A DNA stretch of 64,000 nt from Paraconiothyrium sp. Pb-2020. Its lineage: Eukaryota; Ascomycota; Dothideomycetes; Pleosporales; Didymosphaeriaceae. Made by a program: the position numbers and the translations under genes. Shown here in pieces: positions 12,720 through 24,254 of this stretch. The notes under the pieces were generated by a model. The model was not told where the DNA came from and did not search any database. It worked only from the letters and a program-made list of their open reading frames with translations. Position 1 is the stretch's first letter; each line of letters starts with the position of its first letter. The stretch is from contig JAJUBI010000008.1 of the NCBI GenBank assembly GCA_022419385.1, forward strand, positions 620,001-684,000, read 5' to 3'.

Positions 12720-14129
12720 CTAGAACCGGAGCGGTGAGTCGTCCGAGGTGACGACCCAGCGGGTCTTGAGGTCATTGTCGACGAGTTTCTTGGCCCACGA
12801 GGCCGGGCTGCCGGTCACGGAGCGCTTCTTTGAGACGGCACCGTTGACACCGTTGCTGAGGAGCAGATTGGCGCTGCCACCGAGAGAGCCGCTGATGACG
12901 TCCTGGCGAGCCATGCTAAGAAGCTGGGCCTTGAGAGCCTTGGGGTTCTGGCCGAACTCGGTAGGGTTTTGGGCCATGAGGTAGGCCATGACACCAGAGT
13001 TCTGGGGTGTGGCCATGGAGGTGCCGGAGAGAAAGTTGATGACGTTGTCGCCGGTGCTCCAGGCGCTAAGGATCTGCTCACCGGGCGCGTAGATGTCGAC
13101 GCACTTGCCAATGTTGGAAAAGGATGAAACCTCGTTGTTGATGTTGACAGAGCCGACGGTAACAACGTCAGAGTTGGAACCGCCAAGGTGGGCAGGGGTC
13201 GTGCCGCAAGCATCAGTACCATCGTTACCGGCAGCAACGGAGACGTGGATGCCAGCGTCGATAGCGGACGTGATGGCCTGGTCGACGGAGTCGGCAGTGC
13301 CCTGGAGACCCCAAGACATGCTCATGATGGAACCGACGAAGCCGTCCTGGGTCTTGCGCTTCTCGTGGTTGTTGAGGACCCAGTTCATGCCGGCAATGGT
13401 GCTCGAGGAGGAACCAGAGCCGTCGTCACCGAGAACCTTGACGGCGATGATGTTGGCGTTCTGGGCGACACCAAACTTTGCACCAGCAGCAGAACCAGCA
13501 ACGTGAGTACCGTGGCCATCACCGTCAGCAGCAGTGGAAGTGAAGGAGAAACCCTCCGTGGCACGTCCTCCGAAGACAGCGTGGGAAACACGAACACCAG
13601 TGTCAACGACGTAGACGTCAACACCAGCACCAAGGTTGGTGTCCTCAAAGGAGTAGGTGAAGTCTTGGCCAGATGGGTCACCGGAGGCACCGGCGTCGTT
13701 TGAGATGCGCTGGAGGCCCCATGGTGCGCCAGTCTTTTGAGTAACAAACGACTTGACCTCAGCGGTCTCATCCACCATCTTCACTTCAGCAAGGTCGTCA
13801 AGGTAGCTAATGCACTTGGAGGTGGCGTTCATGACGATGGCACTCCACTGGGAGTTGTCCATGATATCAAAGACACCATCGTTGTCAGCTTGCCTTCCAA
13901 GCTTGTCAAGCAACGACTTGGCCTCGGGGATCTGGTCCTTGTCAAGCATGACGATGACCTCCTTTGAGTTGTTGGGGTCGTGAGCACAGGTAGAGTTCTT
14001 GGACAGACCGATCAGACCATCAACAGTCTCCTCGGGGGTGGCAAGGGCCTCGACGTCCTGGGGAGCAGGAGCAGCAATGGCATTGGCGTAGGTGGCCGCA
14101 AGGGCGGCAACAGCAAAAGAAGTCCTCAT
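12720..14129 (-). CDS. Secreted subtilisin-like serine protease (S8A, proteinase K type)
   Basis: Preproprotein of a subtilase, single exon, 469 residues. A signal peptide (1-20, ending NAIAA) is followed by an inhibitor_I9-like propeptide (about 55-130, beginning KEVIVML). The mature catalytic domain starts near GAPWGLQRIS (135). Catalytic residues are visible: Asp176 in VVDTGV, His206 in DGHGTHVAG, oxyanion Asn302 in AAGNDG and Ser371 in SGTSMATP. The residues after the Ser motif read PQNSG rather than the more common PH(V/I)AG; some fungal subtilases vary here, so activity is still expected. The protein continues about 90 residues past the serine motif. Secretion, or passage through the Golgi to the vacuole, is expected from the signal peptide. 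The convergent neighbour is VPS10. Confidence 0.93.
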   Translation of the reverse strand: MRTSFAVAALAATYANAIAAPAPQDVEALATPEETVDGLIGLSKNSTCAHDPNNSKEVIVMLDKDQIPEAKSLLDKLGRQADNDGVFDIMDNSQWSAIVMNATSKCISYLDDLAEVKMVDETAEVKSFVTQKTGAPWGLQRISNDAGASGDPSGQDFTYSFEDTNLGAGVDVYVVDTGVRVSHAVFGGRATEGFSFTSTAADGDGHGTHVAGSAAGAKFGVAQNANIIAVKVLGDDGSGSSSSTIAGMNWVLNNHEKRKTQDGFVGSIMSMSWGLQGTADSVDQAITSAIDAGIHVSVAAGNDGTDACGTTPAHLGGSNSDVVTVGSVNINNEVSSFSNIGKCVDIYAPGEQILSAWSTGDNVINFLSGTSMATPQNSGVMAYLMAQNPTEFGQNPKALKAQLLSMARQDVISGSLGGSANLLLSNGVNGAVSKKRSVTGSPASWAKKLVDNDLKTRWVVTSDDSPLRF

Positions 14130-17100
14130 GTTGGATTAGGTAAAGAGAGACCGGGTCCGCAGGATAGGTGTGTCGAAAGTATAGATGGGAAGGGAACGTG
14201 TGGCTGTCTTGATAACAACACAGGCAGAAGAAAAGGGCGACTAGCGCTGCAAGAAGTTAACAAATGTTTGTACCACGAGGGTATGGTGGCGAGAGATGGG
14301 GAAGGCAATGTGCGGGGAATATAGGGAAGCTTTAAGGAAGGAATAGACGAAGACAATGAATGAATGAGGAGAAACAATGTGAGACGGTGGATGGACGTGT
14401 ACACGACGCCGCGAAGGGTATTCGGCATGGCCTGGGAGGTACGAGGCATAGTGGATACACCATGGCTAAGGCCGGAAGTTGTGAGACACCAAGACTTACA
14501 AAGCACGCAGCTGTCAAGGTGCGGCGAAACTGAGGCAGAAGGGCTGTCGGCCAAGACGTGCCAGCACGCAAACGGGACTAAGGATGCGGCCCGGGGGTGA
14601 AGGGTAAGAAAGTGAGTGTGGGAAAGAGGGAAAACGTGAATGAACGAACGTCTTCCGGGGGCGAGGCAAGCACTCTAAAAGAATGTGAGTGAAGGAGGAA
14701 GCGAAGGAAGGCGCGGTGGGAGAGAGACAGTCGGGCCAGAGCTCTGGGGAAGGAGCATGGGGGGAGGGAAGGAGTGGCTCATGTACTCGCAGGCGTGGAA
14801 AGGCCGAGCGCTGGTGGCTCCATGGGCCAGCGAGCAAGCTCAGCGAAGCGTCGTGTGCATTTGAAACTGCTTGGCTTCCGGCAGCCTCCCGCCGCGCGCT
14901 TTGCCCAGTTGACGGCCTGGTCCGGGGCCGGTCGTCTGCTTCGACGGCGGGCGGGACGGTGGCTTGGTCGCTGGGCCTGGAGCAGAGGGACGTCTGGCTG
15001 GCCGGCCGGCGGCTGCACACGGCGCAGGCACCATGTGTGCTGGCTGCGTTGGACGACGCGTCTTGCAGCGTGTGGCACCGTTAAAGCAGATGGTTTTTCG
15101 CTGGTGCACGTCGCGCGGAGGTTTAGCGACGGCGGCGTGCGTAGGGCAGCGGGAGCCGCATTCAGAGCGCCCAGGAGTCCGGGGGCTGGCCGCCATTGGC
15201 CGCTGTCCCTCTGAAACTCGCGGCTGCGACACGCCAAAACGGCGCATGGATGCACGGATGCCGCGTCCCCACGCACGCACGCTCCAGGGGCTCTTCGTCC
15301 CGTCCATTCGCTCTGCCGAGCGCTCGTTTCGACCTGTCGACCGCCGCCGCGAAACGCAAAACAAGAGACGCTCTAGCCGGCCGCCAATGGCGCCTTGCTA
15401 CCGTGGGAGCATTCCAGCGTCGCCGTTTCGGACTTGATGAAGGGCCCTCGCGCGAATGGACCCAGGCGCCGTCGCGCGGACTTGGGTCATCCAGGAAGGA
15501 AGGAACCTCCGACCGCCTTCACCCAGGTCCCAAGCCCAGAACAGAACACCTCACCAGCCACAGTGCCCGTTCGTCGTGTTGCGGACATTGCACCTCTCCA
15601 GAAGCGCTGACAGTATATTAGAGAGCCCCGGGCCCCGCGCTGCTGTTTGCAAACTGCTGGTATCTTTAGTCGCTGGACTTCAAAATAGCTCGCTTGTGCA
15701 GCATGACATTGCGAACACCTGGTGACGACTTCGACGACATTGATTGCTCGGTGCATGACGAGGCATGAGAAACACTCCGGTGACAGCCCGTCACCGTGCT
15801 ACCCGCCAAAACACGCTGCGCCCAACTGAGCGGCGGCATAATCCACATGTTTTGCAACCTCTCTTTCTTCTGCAAACATGTATTCAACTAGTCTGCGCCA
15901 CGCCGCGTGCATGGCCATAGCGAGGCGCAATGAACATGTGTATGCGCATAAACAGCACAGAGCCCGCAATCTATTTGCTTGACGTTTCGCCCTTGGCCTC
16001 ATTTGTCCCCACCCGCCAATGATACCCTAGAACCGCTGCTGAAACCCAACGAAACGCCCTTCATCTCAAAAAACACCTCGGCCAATCCCCGCCCTTGCAC
16101 GCGGCAGGCACACAGAACACCTCGCCCATCTTCATTCCAAACAATGAATGGGGGCTGAGATTTACCACTCACCTCAAACAACCTAGACGATAAGTGATGA
16201 TCATATTTGACCCCTACATCTCCAGTCACAACAATCATCAACCAGCGCATTACACGCACATTACCCGTGTGAAGAAGATTCCACACGTATGCAATGAAGT
16301 CTTCCCTCCGCGGACGAGCCCGACTCACGACAACGCAAGGCAAGACCGAAAGAGTAATCCGATCCTGGCTCGTGCGTTGTCTTGATCTTCGTCGTCGATG
16401 GTCTGACAAAAACGTCCATGTCATGGCCACTGCCAATGTTTTAAACAACCCCGCCTCTTGCACGACGTCAATGTTGAGACTGGAGTCCAAATTCTCCAAG
16501 GGCAAAAACACTTACGCATCCCATGATGCTTAAGTGTAATGCTTCTAGTCATGTGTCCCACAACAGGACATATCTTGTGGGATGTCGAATTTTTAATGTC
16601 TAGATCCTTTATAAAGGCGTGAATCTGCGCTCTTGGAGATGCGCAGGGTTTCATACCTTGGCCTCGACCGAAGGCAAAAGAGATGATGGAAGACCCAAAA
16701 GCCTGCCAGCACCGACCATGGGGCATACTAGAAGTGTCTGGACACCCTCGGACCTGGATAGCTTAGGAGAGTGGGAAATTGACACATGCACTGCGGAACA
16801 GGAATTTTGGTTATACCCAAGGCTTGGAGGCACTACACTAGATCGTTCTTCAAAATCATGTGATTCGGCTTAGTTGAAATACAAGCACCGCCTTGAACGT
16901 TCGTTACAGCGCTCGTTACCCCAAAGGCTAATTTGATATCAAAGAAAAAAGGCTTCAAGAACATGGTAGTCCAGAGACTTGCTTTTGCTCTCAAGATCAC
17001 CAGAATCCTCACTCTATCCTACCAAGGCGCTTTCTTCATAACCTTTAGCTATACACCTGCTTTCGTAACGACGTCAAAGACACACTCATTCATAACAAGT

Positions 17101-17538
17101 CAAAATCACCTATACCGTACACATGCGCACCACGCGTAGAAACAGCAGTAGTCCAGAGTGTCTTTCGAATTTCACGTTTTATTTTCTAAAGTCTTCTTCC
17201 CACGCAAGATGAAGGGTAGATTAGGTAAATAGGAATCTGCTCTTCCATGGTCGGAAACTTGGCTTTTACAACTCAGTAGGACAAAAACCGTGTCAAAATC
17301 CCATTCACCCACCTTCTAACTCCCCCATACCACCACGCTGCACTCCCACGTAACACCACACATCCAGCACTAAGACCATGTCAGCAGCAGCAGTGAAGAC
17401 ACTCAAGACATACATAGGCTTCCCCGAGCGTACATTCCCTCCTTGAACCAAATTATCTCACAATCCCAAAGCAACCTAACAATACACCTACAAGCCTTGC
17501 ACAAAACCCATATAGTATTCGAAACAAGTGACCAAAGC
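14130..17538. other. Long non-coding stretch, GC-rich in its first part
   Basis: This is the upstream region of the subtilisin and then unassigned DNA. About 14.6-15.6 kb is GC-rich, which opens long overlapping frames on both strands (e.g. 14689-15084, 14840-15364, 14964-15437); their mutual overlap and low-complexity Arg/Pro/Ala products mark them as composition artefacts. A 170-codon minus frame at 15999-16511 has no motif I recognise. No RNA gene or repeat was seen. Confidence 0.4.
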
Positions 17539-17829
17539 ATGTCCCACAACTTCTACAACCAAGCCTACGGAGGCCGCGGTAACGGCGCCGGCCGCGACGG
17601 CAAGTATAACGAACAAGGCTACTCACTTCCCCGTGCAGATATCGTGCCTGATTGGCCGTGCTGGTGGTGGCAATGCCATAAGTGTAAGTAGTCCTTCGTA
17701 GCGGCCATGAATAGGAAAAGACGGTTGATGCAAGCAGGCGGGCGGTCCAAAACTGTCGCCAGAGACGGCAGGGTGTGCAGGGCGCACAGGCCGAACCATA
17801 CACAGTGTCCCGAGTGCCCACGGGGATGA
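17539..17829 (+). CDS. 78-aa zinc-ribbon microprotein
   Basis: Small protein of unknown function. The ATG at 17539 opens a Gly/Asn/Tyr-rich N-terminus. A GTAAGT donor at 17684 and a CAG acceptor at 17737 (54-bp intron) split a cysteine codon, T|GC. Exons 17539-17683 and 17738-17829 give 78 residues. The join completes WWWQCHKC, a Cys-x2-Cys knuckle preceded by three tryptophans. The C-terminus then supplies a further Cys and His and a final CPEC knuckle (CRAHRPNHTQCPECPRG) immediately before the TGA, the pattern of a small zinc ribbon. That the splice rebuilds the fourth ligand of the first knuckle is good evidence for the model. It is convergent with the copper ATPase, stops 158 bp apart. 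Cytosolic or nuclear location is guessed from the lack of a signal peptide. Confidence 0.75.
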
Positions 17830-17986
17830 AATCTGTGTAAGGAATAGGAAGTGTGATAGCCGGTGGTTTGACTTGGCACATGATGTATCTGCTAAGTGCT
17901 GTTCTTAAATCCATTGTGCTTGGCACGAGGTATGATACGTGAATGAATAACACATCTTATCTACGCAACCCGCCTTGGGTACCAAG

Positions 17987-20900
17987 CTAAACCTCCTCCT
18001 CAGGCGCCACCTCATTGTGCTCAAGTTCGTGCGTTCCCCTTACTCTGAAACCGACTCCAGGAATCTTACTCCTCAACAGCAAGCTGCTGCAGACCACACT
18101 CACGCTGCTCAAAGCCATGGCTAAACTCGCCCACACCGGATCCAATCTCACATGCTTGACGCCCGTGTCTCCCATACCCATACCAGCCTCCATACCAATG
18201 CCGTTGTGATGCATGTCCATCGACTTAGTCCCCGTGGTGACTGGGTAGAGAACGCCGGCGGCGATAGGCATGGCGATGATGTTGTAGACGAGTGCCCAGC
18301 CGAAGTTCAAGTAGACGCGGCGGAAGACTACGCGGGAGAGGTCGAGCAGGGTGAGTACTGATGCTAGATGTGAGTTGATCAGGATGAAGGACGAAGAGGA
18401 GAGCGCGACGTCGGAGCCGGAGCCGATGGCGATGGAGATCAGTGTAGAGAGCGCGGAGCGTCGTTGATACCGTCGCCTACCATGGCGACGGTGGCGCGCT
18501 TTGGTTTTGAGCTGCTGAAGATAGACAGACAGGAAAGGGCAGAATTATGAGTCTTGGTAAGCGTCTTCTGTAGGTAAGTAATCTTCTCTGCCTTTTGCTC
18601 TGGTAGAACGCCTGCGATGATGTTGGAGGCTGGGATCCCGACCTGTGAGCCCACAGCATTGGCCGTGGTTTGATTGTCACCGGATAGCATCCAAACATCG
18701 ATGCCTCGCTTTTTCAACTGGCTGATGACGCTAACAGCTTCCGGTCGTAGTGGGTCGGCGATGGCGAAAGCGCAAGCGAGATTCCAGTGTTCTTCCGCGG
18801 GTGTAGTGTCGTCCTTGGTCGCACCTGAGAGCAATGCCACCAATGCAACAGACTCTCCACGTCCTTTCCAGGTCTGCAACACTGACGCTTGAGCATCCGG
18901 GATCGATACAAAGTGGTCGGTCATGAACGCTTCATTACCGGCGATCACAGTAATCTTTCGGTTGTCTAGCATCAAGGTACCCTTGAGCCCCTTTCCAGGG
19001 ATTTCATCCACGGTGATTATTTCCAAGGTGTTGTCAGACCTGGTCTTACTAAATCTCACAAGGGCTTTCGCAATGGGGTGATTGCTGTTCTCTTCCAGAG
19101 CTTTGACGAGATCAAATACAACGGCGGGACCTTCGCTGCACTCCACATTGAAGCTGTGATCGGTCACAGCAGGACCGCCACCTTCAGTCAACGTTCCTGT
19201 CTTGTCAAATACGATGCAGTCGAGTGTGCTCGCCTCTTGAAATGCTTCTCCACCCCCTTTGACCAGTATGCCATGTTGCGCAGCAAGACCTCCACCCACG
19301 AAGAGTGCAGTCGGCGCTGCTAACCCAATGCCACAAGGGCACGCAATAACGAACACAGCGATGGCGAAGCGTAAAGACCAGAGAGCCCATCCACCGGAGC
19401 CTTCGTTCATCCAGTCCTGGGGAATACCTCCAGTAGTGCCAAGGATAAGCCATATGAGCCATGTGGACACTGCAACGAGCACAACAAACGGGACGAAGTG
19501 GCTTGTTATGGTGTCCGCAACTCGCTCTACAGGCGCTCGGTGTGTCTGACCTTCACGAACAGCGTTGATTATCTGATCGAGCATGGACGTGCCTGCGATT
19601 GTGGTGACCTTGATTCTCACCGGAGAACCCTTGTTGACGGTACCAGAGTAGACCGTATCGCCTGGCTCCTTTTTGACAGGGCGCGACTCGCCAGTAAGGC
19701 TGGATTCGTCGAACGTGGTGGTGCCGTCAATGATCGTACCGTCAAAAGGTGGCGAGGTTCCGTGATGAACACGAACTATGTCACTGACTTCTAAAAGATC
19801 TGTTGCAATCTTCGTATCTCCCTTCTCGGAGTCTACTAGTATAGCCGCTTCGGGTCTAAGCTTGCCCAACGATGTGACAGCGTCGCCCGTCTTCGCCTTG
19901 CTATAAGCTTCAAGGAATCGTCCGACCAAAATAAACATAGTTAGGAAGACAACGGCATCGAAATATGTGTCATTCATCGACCCTGAGGACCTTTTCGTCG
20001 CAGCCAGGGCCAATTCAACCACCGACGCGAAGTATGCGATGCTCGTGCCTAGTGACATGAGCATATTCATGCTTCCGAATCGAATGAATCGATGGAGGAA
20101 TGGTGTGCGGCTTCCCGGTCGCCACATGGCTTTGACCTCTTTGATGGCTCGGCGATGGAACGTGTCGGCGGCAAGGAAGTACACGGGCGTCGCCAAGATG
20201 AAGAGTGCCCAGCTCAGCCGGGTAGCGTTACCTGCCCACATCGGTTGCATGACGTAGCGACGGATCGGATGAGTTTCTTTCACCAGGCTCATAAAAACAA
20301 TTCCGAAGATGAACGTAGGTATCGCGATGGTGACCGAGAGTAGCAGTCGGAATAGCACTCTTCTCCGTTCCCGCGCATGCATTTCCCGCGCACGATCTTC
20401 GATCGTTGGTGGGTGATATACACTAGGCTTGAAGTTCGGGTTTAGGTTCTCGATCGACCTGAAGATATCTCGTATGGTAAAGGCAGGTGGGTCGGGTTTA
20501 TACTTGATGTTGAGTATTGGAGAGTGCTCTGAGAAGGTCTGTTTTTCAAACTCAATCCCATGCTGCACTCCGTAATCCTCGCTAAGGATCCTCATTACGT
20601 CGAGTGGACAGTGGTGGCAGAACATGCCCTCGATGCGAATACCCATGGTTCTGTCGCTGGACTCCGGTTTTGATGTGTTGCTCGACTCGATCTTGTCAAG
20701 CGTGGCATCGTAGCCTACATCCTCAATCGTCTCTGTAACTTGTGGCAGATGGTCTTTTCCAGAAAACACAACGGTGGCGCTATTTGTGACCAGATTGACG
20801 TCGACCTTGTCCACCCAGCTATGCATCTCCAAGGCTCGCGATATGTTTCCAACACAGGCGCTACAAGTCATACCGCCGATAGCATATGTGGCTTTCCAGG

Positions 20901-21750
20901 TATCGAAGACTTCCACATTCTCTACGTTGGCATCAAACCCCGCATCTTCAATAGCCTCCACAACCAGCTTCAGCTTTTCTTTTCCTTCAAAAATGATAGT
21001 CCCGCTGTTGGTGAGAAGATTGACATTGACCGACCGCACGAACGGGAGCTCTTCCACAACGTGTGTAATGCTGCTCACGCAAGAGCTGCACGTCATACCG
21101 GATATCGCCACTGTCGCCCTGCAGACCGAAGGGACTGACGAGGTACCGACGACTACGCTTTCAAGACTTCGAGACGTCGTCCCATGGGATTTGTTTGCAG
21201 CGAAACCAAGCTCCTGCGATGTCACAACGGTTTGCGGTTTGCTGGGCCATGAGTACTCTTCATTGTCGATGCTCAGCTGCACGCCACCCGCCTCGGCTTT
21301 GCACTGTTCACACTGCTCCGCATGTTTCTCCCGCTTGTGCATGGTTTCTCTCGAATCGTCCGGGGCTCCTTTCTGGAACCACCTCGCCACTGCGTGCTCC
21401 AAACTGGACTCCCACTCTGTGCTGCGATCGTCGAACCGAAAGACCTCAACAGGAGCAAAGACGGTCTTGTTGTCCTGGAATATGCTGTGTAGCTCGAACC
21501 CGGCAGCTTCTAGAGTGGCAGCGATATCCCGTGCAGTAAGGGATGTCGTGTGGCGCAGGACAACGGAATGAGAAACTATCGAGTAAGAAATGAATTCGGG
21601 CGCTGGAGTCAACCCTTGCAGGGAGTCCTGAATGACCTCTATACATGATGGGCAGTGCAAGTTGGTTATAAACAGTGTCGTCGTTACCAGATCTTGCGCT
21701 GACCGTTGCCGTGGTTGGCCAGGGCTGGTCCTTGGATATGCGGAAGACAT
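17987..21750 (-). CDS. Copper-transporting P1B-type ATPase, frameshifted near the C-terminus
   Basis: Heavy-metal P-type ATPase, most like fungal CrpA/Ccc2-type Cu(I) exporters. From ATG 21750 an uninterrupted frame of 1103 codons carries Cys pairs of four HMA-like domains (CPSC 33-36, CSSC 221-224, CSAC 296-299, CHHC 378-381). Then come the actuator TGES (686-689), the membrane CPC (804-806), the phosphorylated Asp849 in DKTGT, the HP motif (891-892) and GDGIND (1092-1097). The frame stops at 18439 right after GDGINDAP. The expected continuation (ALST, SIAIGSGSDVALSS, then the last two membrane helices with the YN and MALSS metal-site motifs) is intact in another frame down to 17987. Restoring the family pattern needs one missing base in the Pro-Ala codons plus one missing codon just after. 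As written, the product lacks TM7-8 and could not transport. A real lesion or a local assembly error are both possible. No intron fits. Confidence 0.9.
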
Positions 21751-22631
21751 AGTGATCGGATAGGCAGAGTAATATGCGTGTGCCGGATAGCCTGAGTATG
21801 TACCGATCCGGGGAGTCTGTGGTAGTTAATATGTGGGGATGATAACAACCGACGGCGAAGCAGGGGTTGTTCAATCTGAAGTTGGAGGAAGCGAGCAAGC
21901 GGCAGAGCTTAGGACGGGCTGTATCGAGCTTATGTTGCTTTAGAAGTGAGCAAGAGGGAGGAAGACATAGTCATCATGCGAACGTTCTGGCAAGTTGGCT
22001 GTGAGCCGCACAAAAGGCGCGTTAGTGGAAACCGCACAAAACGCGCAGATGTTGGTGTGGCGTCATTGTTGTCGCGAAAACCACGCTGACTTGCCATGCA
22101 TCACGAACCAACCACGGCAGGAGCGCCTCGCTCAACCGCCACCGATGACTCTTCGTTTGCACGGTATTGCGAAAGCGTCATGCACAGGTTACAGAAGCGA
22201 CGAGCGTGCCCCTCAACTTGAGTGACCTGGCGATGAATAGGTAAAAAGCGTGACACGTGGATACCCGTGGACCAGACTCGATGAGTTGCGGCACTACTAT
22301 CGCACCCATTTCCAGTTAAGCGCAGTCTTTATTCCCGCCTCTTATGTCCTGCGAGCACCGCCATATTGACTGCACCATATCAACATTGATGCCGGGCGCA
22401 TTACGCCACGTGCGCGCTGTTGAGTGTAATAAGTACGCATATTACGAAAACGCCTTATGGCACTGTCCATGCCGGTTGGCAGCAATGGTCTGCCAGAAGC
22501 GAAGGCACACAACGTCGACGAAGATCTGAGGTCATGTGGAATCTCTCGCGACAAGCGGATGAGGCTGTTTAATCATGTTATAGTGGTATCATATGTTGCG
22601 CTGGAATTGATGAAAGATTTCGAAGCGAGTC
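21751..22631. other. Intergenic region upstream of the copper ATPase
   Basis: Presumptive promoter of the ATPase on the right side of that gene, then the 3' side of the GRF gene. No open frame exceeds about 75 codons. No metal-response element could be named with confidence. Confidence 0.4.
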
Positions 22632-23795
22632 TCAATCCGACTGCTGTCCATGCTCCAAGGTCCACTGCAAGTGGCTGACCTTGGCTTTTTCGGCCTCCAG
22701 CTCGGCTTCAAGCGTGCTCACGCGATACGTTAGCTCAGTGACCTTCGCAGTCTTGGCAGTTATCGAGGCTCTGGCAACGTCACGCCCCTTCTTCACGCCT
22801 TCGGCGATGGTTGCATGTCTCGAAAGTACGGCAGTCAGATTCTTCCTTGTCTGCTCGCTCATCTGAACGTTCGCATCACGCAGCACTCCGAAGGCGTCTC
22901 GAACAATGTCTTGCTCTGACACGTTCTTGAAGCGAGCCGGCGTTGGTGTCTCGTTCGGAGAGGAGCTAGGCGTCATGGTTCCAGTGTCTTCCGACGCTCG
23001 ATATCGGGAAGGAGTGAGCATAGAGCTGCCCGGGGCACTGAACCGTGTGCGAAAGAGCTCATTCGAGGTTCGCATTTCCGTTTGCGGGGTCGGTAGTGCG
23101 TTGGGTTGGGCATCTTCATCGGTCTGCCATGGAAGTCTGCGCCTTGCTGGACGAGAAGGAGTTGCAAATGCATCAAGTTTGGGCCTCTTGCTCGGCGTTT
23201 CTGCGGCGGCCATGACCTGATCAAGTTCGTCTTGGAAAGCCTCATTCCCTTCACCGAAATCGAACTCATCTTCTTCTTCCTGGACTGTCGCTCGGCCACG
23301 CTTTCTGCTATTATCCGAAGGTCCAACTTCTGAGGTGTATGGTGGTGGAGGTGACGCAACACGTCGAGCTCGGGGTGTAGTGGTGGTAGGACGGCCTGGC
23401 TCAGTGCGCGAGTTGTTCGCAAGGGCTGCGGCCTCACGAGGATGCGCCTCCGAGTCCCAAAGGAAGAATTTGCAACGCTCCCCTTGTGGTTTCTGACAAG
23501 TTCGAACTGCAGATGTGTTTAGAAGCGCACGAGTGACCACTTCACTGATCCCGGATACTCACACCATCGGCCGTGATTTGGACCTTCCTTCTTTACTTCG
23601 AAGTGGACTGCAGGCAGCGGAGGGTCACAGTCACCTTGGCGTTTGTCAGAACTAAAAGGTCTACGTAGTATCTCGCATCAACCTACAGTGCCAGACGCCA
23701 TTGAGAAAGGTCCCTCGGGGAGCGCTGGATCCACCCCGCCATGCGCCTCCTCCGCCTCTGCGTGCGGAATTCCCTCTGCCTCGATAATTCGACAT
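22632..23795 (-). CDS. GRF zinc-finger protein with C-terminal coiled coil
   Basis: Three exons: 23687-23795, 23563-23634 and 22632-23506, with introns of 52 and 56 bp, give 351 residues. The N-terminus is Gly/Arg-rich (MSNYRGRG). The first splice joins T|GT to build WHCDCDPPLP; the second builds GRWFRTCQKPQ. Together they complete a GRF zinc finger (CDCD, NHGRWF, TC, RCKFFLW; residues about 35-75), a DNA/RNA-binding module found in topoisomerase III and APE2 families. A long low-complexity Ser/Thr/Pro middle with a basic patch (NSRKRGR) and an acidic run (EEEDEFDFGE) follows, and residues about 300-345 form a predicted coiled coil (STLEAELEAEKAKVSHLQ). There is no nuclease or topoisomerase domain, so this is a stand-alone GRF adapter, probably nuclear. 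Splicing both into the finger and out of it in phase makes the model strong. Confidence 0.88.
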
Positions 23796-24254
23796 GTTGC
23801 TATATCAAAGCGTCCGATACAGAGTAGAGCGATAGCCGAGGGAATCACCAAATGATACGGCACGTCAACGGGGAGGTTGGTCACGGCCGGGGCTGGGTTA
23901 GCGTCAAACGCTCCACAGTTGCGGCACCGTGGGACAGCTCCCGCGCATCCAGGAACAAACAGCTTGGCACGAACAGTGGAGCGCAACTTGGGATGCTAAC
24001 AGCACGACTACATCCTTCACTTATTATGTGCCCTCTATCTTCGTTTTTACGTCGCTTTCCACGCGGAAAAGGCGACCGCGGCCTGATCTAGATGATCCCG
24101 AGCCGACTGATGGTCTCGAACGCGGAGTAGGCGCCGCCAACGATAATAGCTCTCAGCCCTCACATACTTGGCATTCCAGGGCGACAGTCGCGATGGCCGC
24201 CCTGGCTCAGCTCCCCGCGCTGTGTGATAGATCAGAAGCTCATTCAGTCTCAAG
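23796..24254. promoter_or_regulatory. Shared upstream region of divergent GRF and GT34 genes
   Basis: The two genes are transcribed away from each other from starts 459 bp apart, so this is their common promoter region. No coding feature is supported. Confidence 0.45.

Noticed and set aside
12815..13771. Large frames inside the subtilisin gene on both strands
   Set aside because: Shadow frames caused by the gene's codon bias; the protease frame has all catalytic motifs.
6693..14129. Possible functional cluster of VPS10 with the adjacent protease
   Set aside because: Adjacency of one receptor and one secreted protease is not evidence of a receptor-cargo pair; the genes are convergent and share no regulatory region.
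14689..15437. Long overlapping frames on both strands
   Set aside because: They overlap in up to four frames in a GC-rich stretch where stops are rare; products are Arg/Pro/Ala-rich with no domain.
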